DNA from: Eubacteriales bacterium
Lineage (GTDB): Bacteria; Bacillota; Clostridia; Lachnospirales; Lachnospiraceae
DNA: 64,000 bases
Direction of reading: 5' to 3'
Assembly: GCA_030524715.1 (NCBI GenBank)
Contig: JAUNGB010000019.1
Span: 1 to 64,000 of the forward strand
Made by a program: the position numbers and the translations under genes. The notes beneath the pieces are model-generated. The model was not told the DNA's origin. It made no database searches and saw nothing but the letters and a program-made list of their open reading frames with translations. Shown piece by piece: positions 42,881 through 51,283 of the stretch. The first letter of the stretch is position 1. Each line of letters opens with the position of its first letter.

Positions 42881-44077
42881 ATGAAACCGAGACATATTAC
42901 CGCAATTACCATATTAACGGCCGCCATACTGATCTCGCAGGTTTCCGTTCAGACTGTATCAGCAGACAGCCCGGGAAATCTTTACGCGCTTTCCGCCGTT
43001 CTGATGGATGGGGATTCCGGAAGAGTACTTTACGAAAAAGAGGGAGATACTCCACGCCCTAATGCCAGCACTACCAAGGTTCTTACCTGCATCCTTGCTC
43101 TGGAAAACGCCCCGGGGGACGATTATGTCACTGTCTCCGCAAATGCTGCCTCACAGCCTGAAGTCCGTCTGAATCTTCGGGAAGGGGAGCAGTATTATCT
43201 GGAAGATCTTCTCTATTCTCTGATGCTGAAAAGCCACAACGACTCAGCGGTAGCCATCGCAGAGCATATCGGGGGATCCGTGGAGGGCTTTGCAGCAATG
43301 ATGAATGCCAAAGCGGAAGAGATCGGATGTACGGACACGCATTTCGTCACCCCCAACGGGCTGGATGCCTCGGACAGCGGGGGAGAGCACCATACTACCG
43401 CCAGGGATCTTTCCCTGATCATGCGTTATGCCATCCGGAATAAAACCTTTCTGAAGATTACGCAGACCCGGGATTATGCCTTTTCCGATCTGGGAGGAAC
43501 CCGTCAGTTTTCCATTCACAACACCAACGCGCTCCTTGATATGACGGACGGGGTTCTGTCCGGAAAAACAGGATTTACCGGAAATGCAGGCTACTGCTAC
43601 GTATGCGCCTGTGAAAAGGACGGAAAGACCCTGATCGTCTCGCTTCTGGGCTGCGGCTGGCCTAATAACAGGACCTACAAATGGAAGGATACCATGGCCC
43701 TTCTTGATTACGGCAGCGCCAACTACGAATACCGTACCTTTTATCAGGAGCCTGTCCTGGATTCCGTAGAGGTGACTGACGGGGTAACCGATGGACAATG
43801 GCCGGGAAGTAAAATCCGCGTAGAAGGGATCTGCTCCGTTTCTGACGAAGAAAAGCAGAAGAAAATCCTTCTCAGAAAAGACGAGAGCGTTACGCAAAAG
43901 GTCGTCCTTCCCCGGAAGCTTTTGGCTCCGGTGACGAAAGGGCAGTCCATCGGTTCCGTATCTTATTATCTGGGAGATCAGCTTTTGTACAGCTTTCCGG
44001 TTCTCGCCCGGCAAAGCATCGGAAAAATCAGCTACCAGTGGTGCGTAGACCGGGTTTTCCATGACTTTTTCCATTAA
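42881..44077 (+). CDS. D-alanyl-D-alanine carboxypeptidase (second S11 gene)
   Basis: 398 residues, AGAGGTGG before the ATG. Signal peptide about 1-28 (AITILTAAILISQVSVQTVS). Active-site motifs S63-T-T-K66 (NASTTKVLT), S-H-N (LKSHNDSAVAIAEHIGG) and K-T-G (LSGKTGFTGNAGYC). C-terminal beta domain, then a hydrophilic end (SYQWCVDRVFHDFFH). It differs from the 36619 gene by SHN instead of SGN, which is the pattern of several clostridial and spore-associated PBPs. Own transcription unit, closed by a strong terminator. Confidence 0.93.
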   Translation: MKPRHITAITILTAAILISQVSVQTVSADSPGNLYALSAVLMDGDSGRVLYEKEGDTPRPNASTTKVLTCILALENAPGDDYVTVSANAASQPEVRLNLREGEQYYLEDLLYSLMLKSHNDSAVAIAEHIGGSVEGFAAMMNAKAEEIGCTDTHFVTPNGLDASDSGGEHHTTARDLSLIMRYAIRNKTFLKITQTRDYAFSDLGGTRQFSIHNTNALLDMTDGVLSGKTGFTGNAGYCYVCACEKDGKTLIVSLLGCGWPNNRTYKWKDTMALLDYGSANYEYRTFYQEPVLDSVEVTDGVTDGQWPGSKIRVEGICSVSDEEKQKKILLRKDESVTQKVVLPRKLLAPVTKGQSIGSVSYYLGDQLLYSFPVLARQSIGKISYQWCVDRVFHDFFH

Positions 44078-44150
44078 GTTTTTATCCCGCTGCGTTTCAC
44101 CCAGTGGGAGCTTTAAACTTCCACTGACATAAATCCCCCATATCCCCGCT

Positions 44151-44223
44151 TAGAGCGTGGTTGAAAATTCATTTCAGGAAGCTGCACAGGGCAAAAAAAT
44201 TTTGCCTTGTGCAACTTTTTTTA
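44151..44223 (+). terminator. Terminator preceded by the AGAGCGTGG motif
   Basis: GCTGCACAGGGCAAAA (44181-44196), loop AAA, TTTTGCCTTGTGCAAC, then seven T. One mismatch in 16 pairs. The stretch 44151-44175 carries the TAGAGCGTGGTTGAAAATTC form of the recurrent motif. Confidence 0.9.
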
Positions 44224-44255
44224 GGTTAAATATTTAACAAAAAACAGAAAACCTA

Positions 44256-44284
44256 TTGAAAATTTCTTGGAAAAAGGGTACAAT
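44256..44284 (+). promoter_or_regulatory. Promoter of the decarboxylase cluster
   Basis: -35 TTGAAA (44256-44261), 17-base spacer, -10 TACAAT (44279-44284), with TATAAT just beyond. Confidence 0.7.
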
Positions 44285-44346
44285 TATAATCGGCTAAAAT
44301 TTTGGTTATACTTTAAAATTCTTATACAAATGGAGGGCTAATGAGA

Positions 44347-45783
44347 ATGAGTAATGCAACACAAAGCTTAGCAGGCACAAGAATTACTTCTTTGCTTGAC
44401 GCGAACAGTTTTGTTGAAATCGGACAAAGTGTAACAGCCAGATCGACAGATTTCAACATGACTGAGAACAAGGCACCTTCCGATGGTGTTATTACCGGAT
44501 ACGGTGTCATTGACGGGAATCTGGTTTATGTTTACAGCCAGGATGCTTCCGTACTGAACGGAACCGTAGGGGAAATGCATGCGAAGAAGATCTGCAGCTT
44601 ATACGACCTGGCCATCAAGACCGGAGCTCCGGTAATCGGCCTGGTAGACTGCGCAGGACTCCGTCTTCAGGAAGCGACCGATGCTCTGGAAGCATTCGGA
44701 AACATCTATCTGAAGCAGACGCTTGCATCCGGCGTGATTCCGCAGATCACAGCGATCTTCGGAACCTGCGGCGGCGGTATGGCAGTGATTCCTGCTTTAA
44801 CTGACTTTACATTCATCGAATCCAAAAAAGGCAAAATGTTTGTAAACACTCCAAATGCGCTGGAAGGCAACCATGTATCCAAATGCGATACTTCAGACGC
44901 TGTATTCCAGAGTGAAGAAACCGGACTGATCGACGTAGTGGGAACAGAAGAAGAAATTCTCGGACAGATCCGCGAACTTGTCAGCCTGCTTCCTTCCAAC
45001 TTCGAGGACAATGATTCCTATGGAGAATGCACAGACGACCTGAACCGCGTATGCGAAGACCTGGAGAACTGCACAGGCGATACCGCCATCGCGCTTTCCA
45101 GAATCGCTGATAACGGCGCGTTTTTTGAGATCAAGGCAAACTACGGCAAGGATATCGCGGCAGGCTTCATCCGCCTGAACGGCATAACCGTCGGCGCCGT
45201 TGCCAACAGAAGCGAGATCTATGACGCAGAAGGCAATAAGACGGAAGAATTTGACGGCACTCTTTCCGCAAGGGGAGCAAGAAAGGCCGCTGATTTCGTA
45301 AAATTCTGCGACGCTTTTGATATTCCTGTACTTACTCTTACCAACGTAACAGGCTTCAAGGCTACCCTGTGCAACGAAAAGATGATGGCGCAGTCCGTGG
45401 GTGAAATGATCCATGCTTTTGCAGACGCGACCGTTCCCAAGGTAAACGTTATCATCGGCAAGGCATACGGTAATGCTTACGTTGCCATGAACAGCAAGGC
45501 CATCGGCGCTGACATTGTTTATGCATGGGAGAATGCAGAAATCGGAATGATGGATGCTTCCCTGGCGGCCAAGATCATGTACGCCGGAGCAGACGCAGCA
45601 ACCTTAAACGAAAAAGCTGCCGCTTACAGAGAGCTGCAGTCCAGCGTTAATTCTGCCGCAGCAAGAGGCTATGTGGATACTATCATCAGTCCGGCAGATA
45701 CCAGAAAATACGTGATTGGCGCTTTTGAGATGCTTTTCACAAAAAGGGAAGACCGTCCGGCTAAAAAACATGGAACGGTCTAA
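44347..45783 (+). CDS. mmdA: Acyl-CoA carboxyltransferase subunit (MmdA / 12S-like)
   Basis: 478 residues from the ATG at 44347 (GGAGGG 9 bases upstream). The ATG at 44341 is too close to that site. Crotonase-type biotin carboxyltransferase that moves CO2 between biotin and an acyl-CoA such as methylmalonyl-CoA/propionyl-CoA. N-terminal half SDGVITGYGVIDGNLVYVYS and FGTCGGGMAVIPALTDFTFI. C-terminal half ILTLTNVTGF-type TLTNVTGFKATLCNEK, KVNVIIGKAYGNAYVAMNSK. It is shorter than classical MmdA. First gene of a cluster with a gamma-type subunit, biotin carrier, Na+ pump and a second carboxyltransferase. Confidence 0.85.
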   Translation: MSNATQSLAGTRITSLLDANSFVEIGQSVTARSTDFNMTENKAPSDGVITGYGVIDGNLVYVYSQDASVLNGTVGEMHAKKICSLYDLAIKTGAPVIGLVDCAGLRLQEATDALEAFGNIYLKQTLASGVIPQITAIFGTCGGGMAVIPALTDFTFIESKKGKMFVNTPNALEGNHVSKCDTSDAVFQSEETGLIDVVGTEEEILGQIRELVSLLPSNFEDNDSYGECTDDLNRVCEDLENCTGDTAIALSRIADNGAFFEIKANYGKDIAAGFIRLNGITVGAVANRSEIYDAEGNKTEEFDGTLSARGARKAADFVKFCDAFDIPVLTLTNVTGFKATLCNEKMMAQSVGEMIHAFADATVPKVNVIIGKAYGNAYVAMNSKAIGADIVYAWENAEIGMMDASLAAKIMYAGADAATLNEKAAAYRELQSSVNSAAARGYVDTIISPADTRKYVIGAFEMLFTKREDRPAKKHGTV

Positions 45784-45796
45784 GTGAGGTGAGCAT

Positions 45797-46537
45797 ATGA
45801 AGCAGATTATGAAGAGAGTGTCATCTGTCTGTGCCGCACTTTTTTGTGCAGTTACCGTAACCGTATCCGGCGCAGTTATTGTGTCTGCCGCCGATGAGAC
45901 TGACGGAACTGTCGAATCACAGGTTATCATGATCGCAGAGGGCCTGACAGATACCATTATTCCTTTATCCGAGGAAGATATTGACTCCTACATGAATTCC
46001 GGCGACGCCTTTACAATGTCTGCGATGGAATCCTGGACTTCGGCAAAGGCAGAAGTCGGCGAACTGGTAGAAGCAAAGGAAGCCGAGGTAGAATACAGCG
46101 ACGGACAGTATACTGTTACCGTACCTGTGGATTTTGAAGAACTGGATGCAAATTTTGTCTATGTTTTTGATGAGGATTCCACGCCTACATCCATGACCGT
46201 AGACGTCCAGTATCCAATGTCCTATACTCTGCAAAGAGCCGGCATGAACACCCTTATGGGAATCGGAACCGTGTTTGTAATGCTCGTTTTCCTGAGCTTT
46301 GTGATCTATCTGTTCAAATTTATCCCGGGTCTTGTAGGCGGCAATAAAAAGAAAGAGGCTCAGCCGCAGGCTCCTGCCCCGGCTGTAGCGGCAGCTCCTG
46401 CCGCGCCTGTGGAGGAGATTACTGACGATACGGAGCTGATCGCAGTAATCGCAGCAGCGATCGCAGCTTCTGAGGGAACCAGCACCGACGGATTCGTTGT
46501 CCGTTCCATCCGTAAAGTGAATCGTAAAAGAAGGTAA
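45797..46537 (+). CDS. oadG: OadG-type gamma subunit with an exported N-terminal domain
   Basis: 246 residues. Residues about 1-32 form a signal-like helix (VCAALFCAVTVTVSGAVIVS). About 110 residues of acidic domain follow (SEEDIDSYMNSGDAFTMSAM, DGQYTVTVPVDFEELDANFV). A membrane helix at about 155-175 (MGIGTVFVMLVFLSFVIYLF) and a cytoplasmic Ala/Pro-rich linker ending in TELIAVIAAAIAASEGTSTD with the basic FVVRSIRKVNRKRR close it. The last part is the OadG signature, which docks the carboxyltransferase to the pump. Typical OadG is about half as long. The extracellular domain is the odd part. Confidence 0.82.
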   Translation: MKQIMKRVSSVCAALFCAVTVTVSGAVIVSAADETDGTVESQVIMIAEGLTDTIIPLSEEDIDSYMNSGDAFTMSAMESWTSAKAEVGELVEAKEAEVEYSDGQYTVTVPVDFEELDANFVYVFDEDSTPTSMTVDVQYPMSYTLQRAGMNTLMGIGTVFVMLVFLSFVIYLFKFIPGLVGGNKKKEAQPQAPAPAVAAAPAAPVEEITDDTELIAVIAAAIAASEGTSTDGFVVRSIRKVNRKRR

Positions 46538-46560
46538 ATAACATTTAGGAGGATTTAAAA

Positions 46561-46932
46561 ATGAAAAGTTATACAATTACCGTTAACGGAACCGCATATG
46601 AAGTAACTGTAGAAGAAACCGGAAGCGTATCCGCACCGGTCGCAGCAGCTCCGGCAGCAGCGCCGAAGGCTGCTCCGAAAGCCGCTCCAAAGGCTGCCGC
46701 TCCCGCAGCAGGCGCAGGCGCTGTTAAGGTTACCGCTTCTGTACCAGGCAAGGTTCTGAAGATCGCAGCTTCTGTAGGCCAGGCAGTAAAAGCAGGAGAC
46801 AGCATCGTAATTCTGGAATCCATGAAAATGGAAATCCCTGTAGTAGCTCCTCAGGACGGTACCGTTGCAAGCATTGATGTTGCTGAAGGCGCCTCTGTAG
46901 AAAATGGAGATACTTTGGCAACAATGAACTAA
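46561..46932 (+). CDS. Biotin carboxyl carrier protein (GcdC/1.3S-like)
   Basis: 123 residues, AGGAGG upstream. Short N-terminal beta segment, an Ala/Pro linker (APAAAPKAAPKAAPKAAAPA), then the biotinyl domain with VILESMKMEIPV. The biotinylated lysine is K89. The carrier shuttles the carboxyl group between the two carboxyltransferases and the membrane pump. Confidence 0.93.
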   Translation: MKSYTITVNGTAYEVTVEETGSVSAPVAAAPAAAPKAAPKAAPKAAAPAAGAGAVKVTASVPGKVLKIAASVGQAVKAGDSIVILESMKMEIPVVAPQDGTVASIDVAEGASVENGDTLATMN

Positions 46933-46948
46933 TTCAGGAGGTAATCAA

Positions 46949-48097
46949 ATGTCTTATGTAACAGAGACCTTATCCAACCTGCTTCATCAAACAGCATTCT
47001 TCAATCTTACATGGGGCAATTACCTGATGATCCTGGTTGCGTGCGTATTCTTATATCTTGCAATCGCAAAGGGATTTGAACCGCTTCTGCTGGTTCCCAT
47101 CGCATTCGGTATGCTCCTGGTTAATATTTATCCGGACATTATGGCAAGCCCGGAGGAAATGTCAAATGGAGTAGGCGGACTTCTTCATTATTTTTATATT
47201 CTGGATGAGTGGAGTATTTTACCTTCCCTTATCTTTATGGGCGTCGGCGCGATGACAGACTTTGGTCCGCTGATCGCTAACCCGAAGAGCTTCCTGATGG
47301 GAGCCGCTGCACAGCTTGGTATTTATGTAGCATACTTCCTTGCTATTTTCCTTGGCTTCAACGGAAAAGCAGCGGCAGCGATCTCCATTATCGGCGGAGC
47401 TGACGGCCCGACCTCCATTTTCCTTGCAGGTAAGCTTGGACAGACAGCCCTGATGGGTCCTATCGCGGTAGCGGCATATTCCTATATGTCCCTGGTTCCG
47501 ATCATCCAGCCGCCAATCATGAAGGCCTTCACCACAGAGGAAGAACGTAAGATCAAAATGGAACAGCTTCGTCCTGTTACCAAACTGGAAAAGATTTTAT
47601 TCCCGATCGTTATCACCATCGTTGTCTGCATGATCCTTCCGACTACAGCTCCCCTTGTCGGTATGCTGATGCTCGGTAACCTGTTCAGAGAATGCGGCGT
47701 TGTAAAGCAGTTAACAGAAACCGCTTCCAACGCTATGATGTACATCGTTGTTATCCTTCTTGGAACTTCTGTAGGCGCATCCACCAGCGCGGAAGCATTC
47801 CTGAATGTAGACACTCTGAAGATCGTGGTATTAGGTCTGGTGGCATTTGCCTTTGGTACATGGGGCGGCGTCATGCTCGGTAAGCTGATGTGCAAGCTGT
47901 CAGGCGGCAAGATCAATCCGCTGATCGGTTCTGCAGGCGTATCCGCAGTTCCCATGGCAGCCCGTGTATCCCAGAAGGTCGGCGCGGAGGCTGATCCCAC
48001 CAACTTCCTTCTGATGCACGCAATGGGCCCGAACGTTGCCGGCGTTATCGGTACAGCAGTAGCTGCCGGAACCTTTATGGCAATATATGGATTATGA
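46949..48097 (+). CDS. oadB: Na+-translocating decarboxylase beta subunit
   Basis: 382 residues, about 9-11 membrane helices. The conserved IIGGADGPTSIFLAGKLGQT and the C-terminal NPLIGSAGVSAVPMAARVSQ with NFLLMHAMGPNVAGVIG are the OadB/MmdB/GcdB signatures around the Na+ path. Decarboxylates carboxybiotin and exports Na+. AGGAGG upstream. Confidence 0.95.
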   Translation: MSYVTETLSNLLHQTAFFNLTWGNYLMILVACVFLYLAIAKGFEPLLLVPIAFGMLLVNIYPDIMASPEEMSNGVGGLLHYFYILDEWSILPSLIFMGVGAMTDFGPLIANPKSFLMGAAAQLGIYVAYFLAIFLGFNGKAAAAISIIGGADGPTSIFLAGKLGQTALMGPIAVAAYSYMSLVPIIQPPIMKAFTTEEERKIKMEQLRPVTKLEKILFPIVITIVVCMILPTTAPLVGMLMLGNLFRECGVVKQLTETASNAMMYIVVILLGTSVGASTSAEAFLNVDTLKIVVLGLVAFAFGTWGGVMLGKLMCKLSGGKINPLIGSAGVSAVPMAARVSQKVGAEADPTNFLLMHAMGPNVAGVIGTAVAAGTFMAIYGL

Positions 48098-48101
48098 CCT
48101 A

Positions 48102-48225
48102 GAGCACTTAATGAAAGCGAGTGTAAACGAAGCTTGAATTTAGTGCGAAGGTCGTTCGAAGGAACTTAATGAGAGCAAGCCAGAGGCGCAGCTCGAATTT
48201 AGTGAATCGAACTTCCTTGATTATT
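48102..48225. repeat. Two imperfect hairpin repeats between oadB and the PycB-like gene
   Basis: Two similar units of about 55-60 bases, each starting ACTTAATGARAGCRAG and containing GAATTTAGTG. Each can fold, for example GCACTTAAT with ATTTAGTGC. They sit inside the operon and could set the ratio of up- and downstream subunits by mRNA stability. No promoter is evident. Confidence 0.7.
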
Positions 48226-48248
48226 TAATATATAAGGAGAAAAACATT

Positions 48249-49661
48249 ATGGCAGAAATTGAAAAAAAACCTGTTAAAATTGTGGAAACCATTCTGCGTG
48301 ATGCCCACCAGTCCCTGATCGCGACCCGTATGAGCACAGAGCAGATGCTTCCGATCGTTGATAAGCTTGATAAAGTCGGCTACCATGCAGTAGAATGCTG
48401 GGGCGGCGCTACCTTTGACGCTTCCCTCCGTTTCCTGAAGGAAGACCCGTGGGACAGACTCCGTAAATTACGCGACGGCTTCAAGAATACCAAGCTGCAG
48501 ATGCTGTTCCGCGGACAGAATATCCTTGGATACCGTCCATATGCAGATGATGTAGTAGAATATTTCGTACAGAAATCCGTTGCCAACGGCATTGACATCA
48601 TCCGTATCTTTGACTGCTTAAACGACATGCGTAACCTTCAGACAGCCGTTTCCGCAGCAAATAAAGAAAAAGCTCACGCACAGGTAGCTCTTTCCTATAC
48701 ATTGGGCGATGCTTATACTCTGGAATACTGGACCACCATCGCAAAACAGATCGAGGAGATGGGCGCAGATTCCATCTGTATCAAGGATATGGCAGGCCTT
48801 CTGGTTCCCTATAAAGCAACCGAGCTGGTAACCGCCCTGAAAGAAGCTGTAAAGATCCCTATCGATCTTCACACCCATTATACCTCCGGCGTCGCTTCCA
48901 TGACTTACTTAAAAGCAGTAGAAGCAGGGGTAGATATCATCGACACCGCTATGTCTCCGTTCGCACTGGGTACCTCCCAGCCGGCAACTGAGGTTATGGT
49001 AGAAACCTTCAAGGGCACTCCGTACGACACAGGCTTTGACCAGAATCTTCTGGCAGAGATTGCCGACTACTTCCGTCCTATCCGCGACGAAGCTCTGGAA
49101 AGCGGCCTTCTGAACCCGAAGAACATGGGCGTAAACATCAAGACCCTGTTGTACCAGGTACCGGGCGGTATGTTATCCAACCTGACCTCCCAGTTAAAGG
49201 AACAGCATGCGGAAGATAAATTCTACGAGGTTCTGGAAGAGGTTCCGCGTGTACGTAAAGACCTGGGCGAGCCGCCTCTGGTTACGCCGTCCTCCCAGAT
49301 CGTTGGAACACAGGCTGTATTTAACGTAGTAATGGGCGAAAGATACAAGATCGCTACCAAAGAAACCAAGGATATCTTAAGCGGTAAATACGGCGCAACC
49401 GTAAAACCGTTTAACCCTGAAGTACAGAAGAAGTGTATCGGAGACACCCAGCCGATCACCTGCCGTCCTGCAGACCTTATCGACAACGAGTTGGATAAGC
49501 TGGAAAGCGAAATGGCTCAGTACAAAGAGCAGGATGAGGACGTTCTGTCCTACGCACTGTTCCCGCAGGTTGCTACTGATTTCTTCAAATACCGTCAGGC
49601 ACAGAAGACCGGAGTAGATGAAACGACAGCGGATACAAAGAACGGAGCTTATCCGGTATAA
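48249..49661 (+). CDS. oadA: Oxaloacetate/pyruvate carboxyltransferase (PycB / OadA / 5S-like)
   Basis: 470 residues, AAGGAG upstream. TIM-barrel carboxyltransferase: ETILRDAHQSLIATR (D18), ECWGGATFDASLRFL, DSICIKDMAGLL with the carbamylated lysine K179, and DLHTHYTSG with zinc histidines H208 and H210. The conserved C-terminal LLYQVPGGMLSNLTSQLKEQ is present. No biotin domain is fused, so it must use the separate carrier. Moves CO2 from oxaloacetate to biotin or back. Lies in the same direction as the mmdA-oadG-BCCP-oadB genes. Confidence 0.92.
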   Translation: MAEIEKKPVKIVETILRDAHQSLIATRMSTEQMLPIVDKLDKVGYHAVECWGGATFDASLRFLKEDPWDRLRKLRDGFKNTKLQMLFRGQNILGYRPYADDVVEYFVQKSVANGIDIIRIFDCLNDMRNLQTAVSAANKEKAHAQVALSYTLGDAYTLEYWTTIAKQIEEMGADSICIKDMAGLLVPYKATELVTALKEAVKIPIDLHTHYTSGVASMTYLKAVEAGVDIIDTAMSPFALGTSQPATEVMVETFKGTPYDTGFDQNLLAEIADYFRPIRDEALESGLLNPKNMGVNIKTLLYQVPGGMLSNLTSQLKEQHAEDKFYEVLEEVPRVRKDLGEPPLVTPSSQIVGTQAVFNVVMGERYKIATKETKDILSGKYGATVKPFNPEVQKKCIGDTQPITCRPADLIDNELDKLESEMAQYKEQDEDVLSYALFPQVATDFFKYRQAQKTGVDETTADTKNGAYPV

Positions 49662-49690
49662 CAGATCCTTTATACAGAATACAGACATTG

Positions 49691-49722
49691 GCCCGCCGGA
49701 AAACCGGCGGGCTTGTTTTATC
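49691..49722. terminator. Bidirectional terminator ending the cluster
   Basis: GCCCGCCGG-AAAA-CCGGCGGGC then TTGTTTTAT. Shared with the convergent gene ending at 49721. Confidence 0.93.
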
Positions 49723-51058
49723 AGTCAGCCAGGAGAGTATAGTAATCGTCGCCCGTCTGCTTTATAAAGGATACAGAAGCCAAATCCACACGAATGGCCG
49801 GACGGACGGCGTCATGGCGCCGTCCCACGAAGCTGTGGTAGGTTCCGCTGCCGACTGTGTAAATATAAGCTGCATAATAGTTATTGAGGCCCATTGTACG
49901 AAGCCACCAGCAGGTGTTTCCGTTGGATTGTTTTTTATATCCGTCATGCTGGAGAGAATATTCTGTTACCTGCAGGGTACGTGTGGCCGTTGATTTAAAA
50001 AAGTCCGGATAAAAGCCATACGCCGGATTTGTCACTTCTTCAACAGATAATAAAAACACTTTATCTTCCGTATCCTTTCCTCCTGACGTACCGTATTTTG
50101 GATTATCTTCCGTTTCTACAAGACTGTCAATAATTGCATTTGCCTCCGTACCGGTAAACGCTGTTTCTAAAAACTCCCCGTTTAAAAATTTACGGAGGGA
50201 GCTGGTTTCCCATGTAAATTCCTGGAAAGTATCGATAATATTGCGATCCTCCAGTCCGTATTCAGACAGAAGAAAAACGGCGTCGTCCGTAACCTCCAGG
50301 ACTCTCCACAGAATTGGTTCGGAACCTGTAGCCAGGTCATTGTCCTGTTCATAGTGCCCGAAGTACAGCCTGTCTCCGGACCATTCATCATCCTGCGTAT
50401 AGTCAGAGGCGTTTTGGGGATTGCCTACGGGAATCGTTCTCTGGGAAACGGAGACTGTTATGCTTGCCTTCCTGGTCGTGCCGCAGATATCTGCAACTGC
50501 TGTGATTTCCGCTGTTCCGGAAGTCCCTCCCCCACGTACCAGGCCGCGGTGACCGGATAAGGTGACAGACGCAACGGAGGGATTGCTTGAAGTATAGGAA
50601 ATGGAACTGAATACGCCTTTGGTAAGAACCGGATAAACGGTAGTGGTCTGATCGGTTTCTATGTTGGAATCGTCCACTTTTAAGGAAAGCTTCCCGGCAC
50701 GGGCCTCAACTACCGTTTCATATACCTCGTTTGTTGTTTTGTCGACGGCGGTAATTAACGCTTTTCCTTCTGCTTTGGCAATTAAAACTCCCTGATCTGC
50801 CTCAACGATTTTTTCATCGGAAGAAGTTATCTGATAACGTTCCTCGCTGAACTCTTCCGGAAGTTCCAGTCTGGATGTATTTCCGGAATAAATAACCAGT
50901 ATTTCCTCTTCCGGTGTATTTGCTATTTTTTCGGCAGCTTCTTTTGACGCCATGGAAGGTGACGTTCCGGAAGGAAGAAAATGAATGATTACGATAATGT
51001 CGCATATCAGGAAACAAAGAAGTATTCCGATCAGAATAATTCGTCTTTTATTTTTCAT
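49721..51058 (-). CDS. Membrane-anchored protein with Ig-like (BIG2) and DUF6273 domains
   Basis: 445 residues from the ATG at 51058 (AAAGGA upstream). Two earlier in-frame ATGs lack sites. An N-terminal membrane helix (IILIGILLCFLICDIIVIIH) is followed by a bacterial Ig-like stretch (TTTVYPVLTKGVFSSISYTS, SNPSVASVT, GTAEITAVADICGTTRKASI). The C-terminal DUF6273 domain contains LYFGHYEQDND, EPILWRVLEVTDDAVFLLSE, WWLRTMGLNNYYAAYI and RRHDAVRPAIRVDL. It is an extracellular surface protein. DUF6273 is common in gut Firmicutes and of unknown function. Confidence 0.82.
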   Translation of the reverse strand: MKNKRRIILIGILLCFLICDIIVIIHFLPSGTSPSMASKEAAEKIANTPEEEILVIYSGNTSRLELPEEFSEERYQITSSDEKIVEADQGVLIAKAEGKALITAVDKTTNEVYETVVEARAGKLSLKVDDSNIETDQTTTVYPVLTKGVFSSISYTSSNPSVASVTLSGHRGLVRGGGTSGTAEITAVADICGTTRKASITVSVSQRTIPVGNPQNASDYTQDDEWSGDRLYFGHYEQDNDLATGSEPILWRVLEVTDDAVFLLSEYGLEDRNIIDTFQEFTWETSSLRKFLNGEFLETAFTGTEANAIIDSLVETEDNPKYGTSGGKDTEDKVFLLSVEEVTNPAYGFYPDFFKSTATRTLQVTEYSLQHDGYKKQSNGNTCWWLRTMGLNNYYAAYIYTVGSGTYHSFVGRRHDAVRPAIRVDLASVSFIKQTGDDYYTLLAD

Positions 51059-51223
51059 ATATGGTAGTCCTTTCATGATTATTTCACTATGCAATCCTTA
51101 TTATATCATGAGAATGTCCGGAAGGATAGAATTTCTTTGTCAACGTCTGTTCTGGGACAATAAGGATCAGAGGAAGTGTGCGTTTTTTCCTTATTTTGTC
51201 TTTATAAGAGAAGAGAAAAGGAC

Positions 51224-51252
51224 TTGTTCTATTTGCTCCTTTTTGCTATAAT
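51224..51252 (+). promoter_or_regulatory. Promoter of the flavoprotein gene
   Basis: -35 TTGTTC (51224-51229), 17-base spacer, -10 TATAAT (51247-51252). Confidence 0.65.
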
Positions 51253-51283
51253 ATCTTCATATTGTTTTTTGAGAGGACGTATC

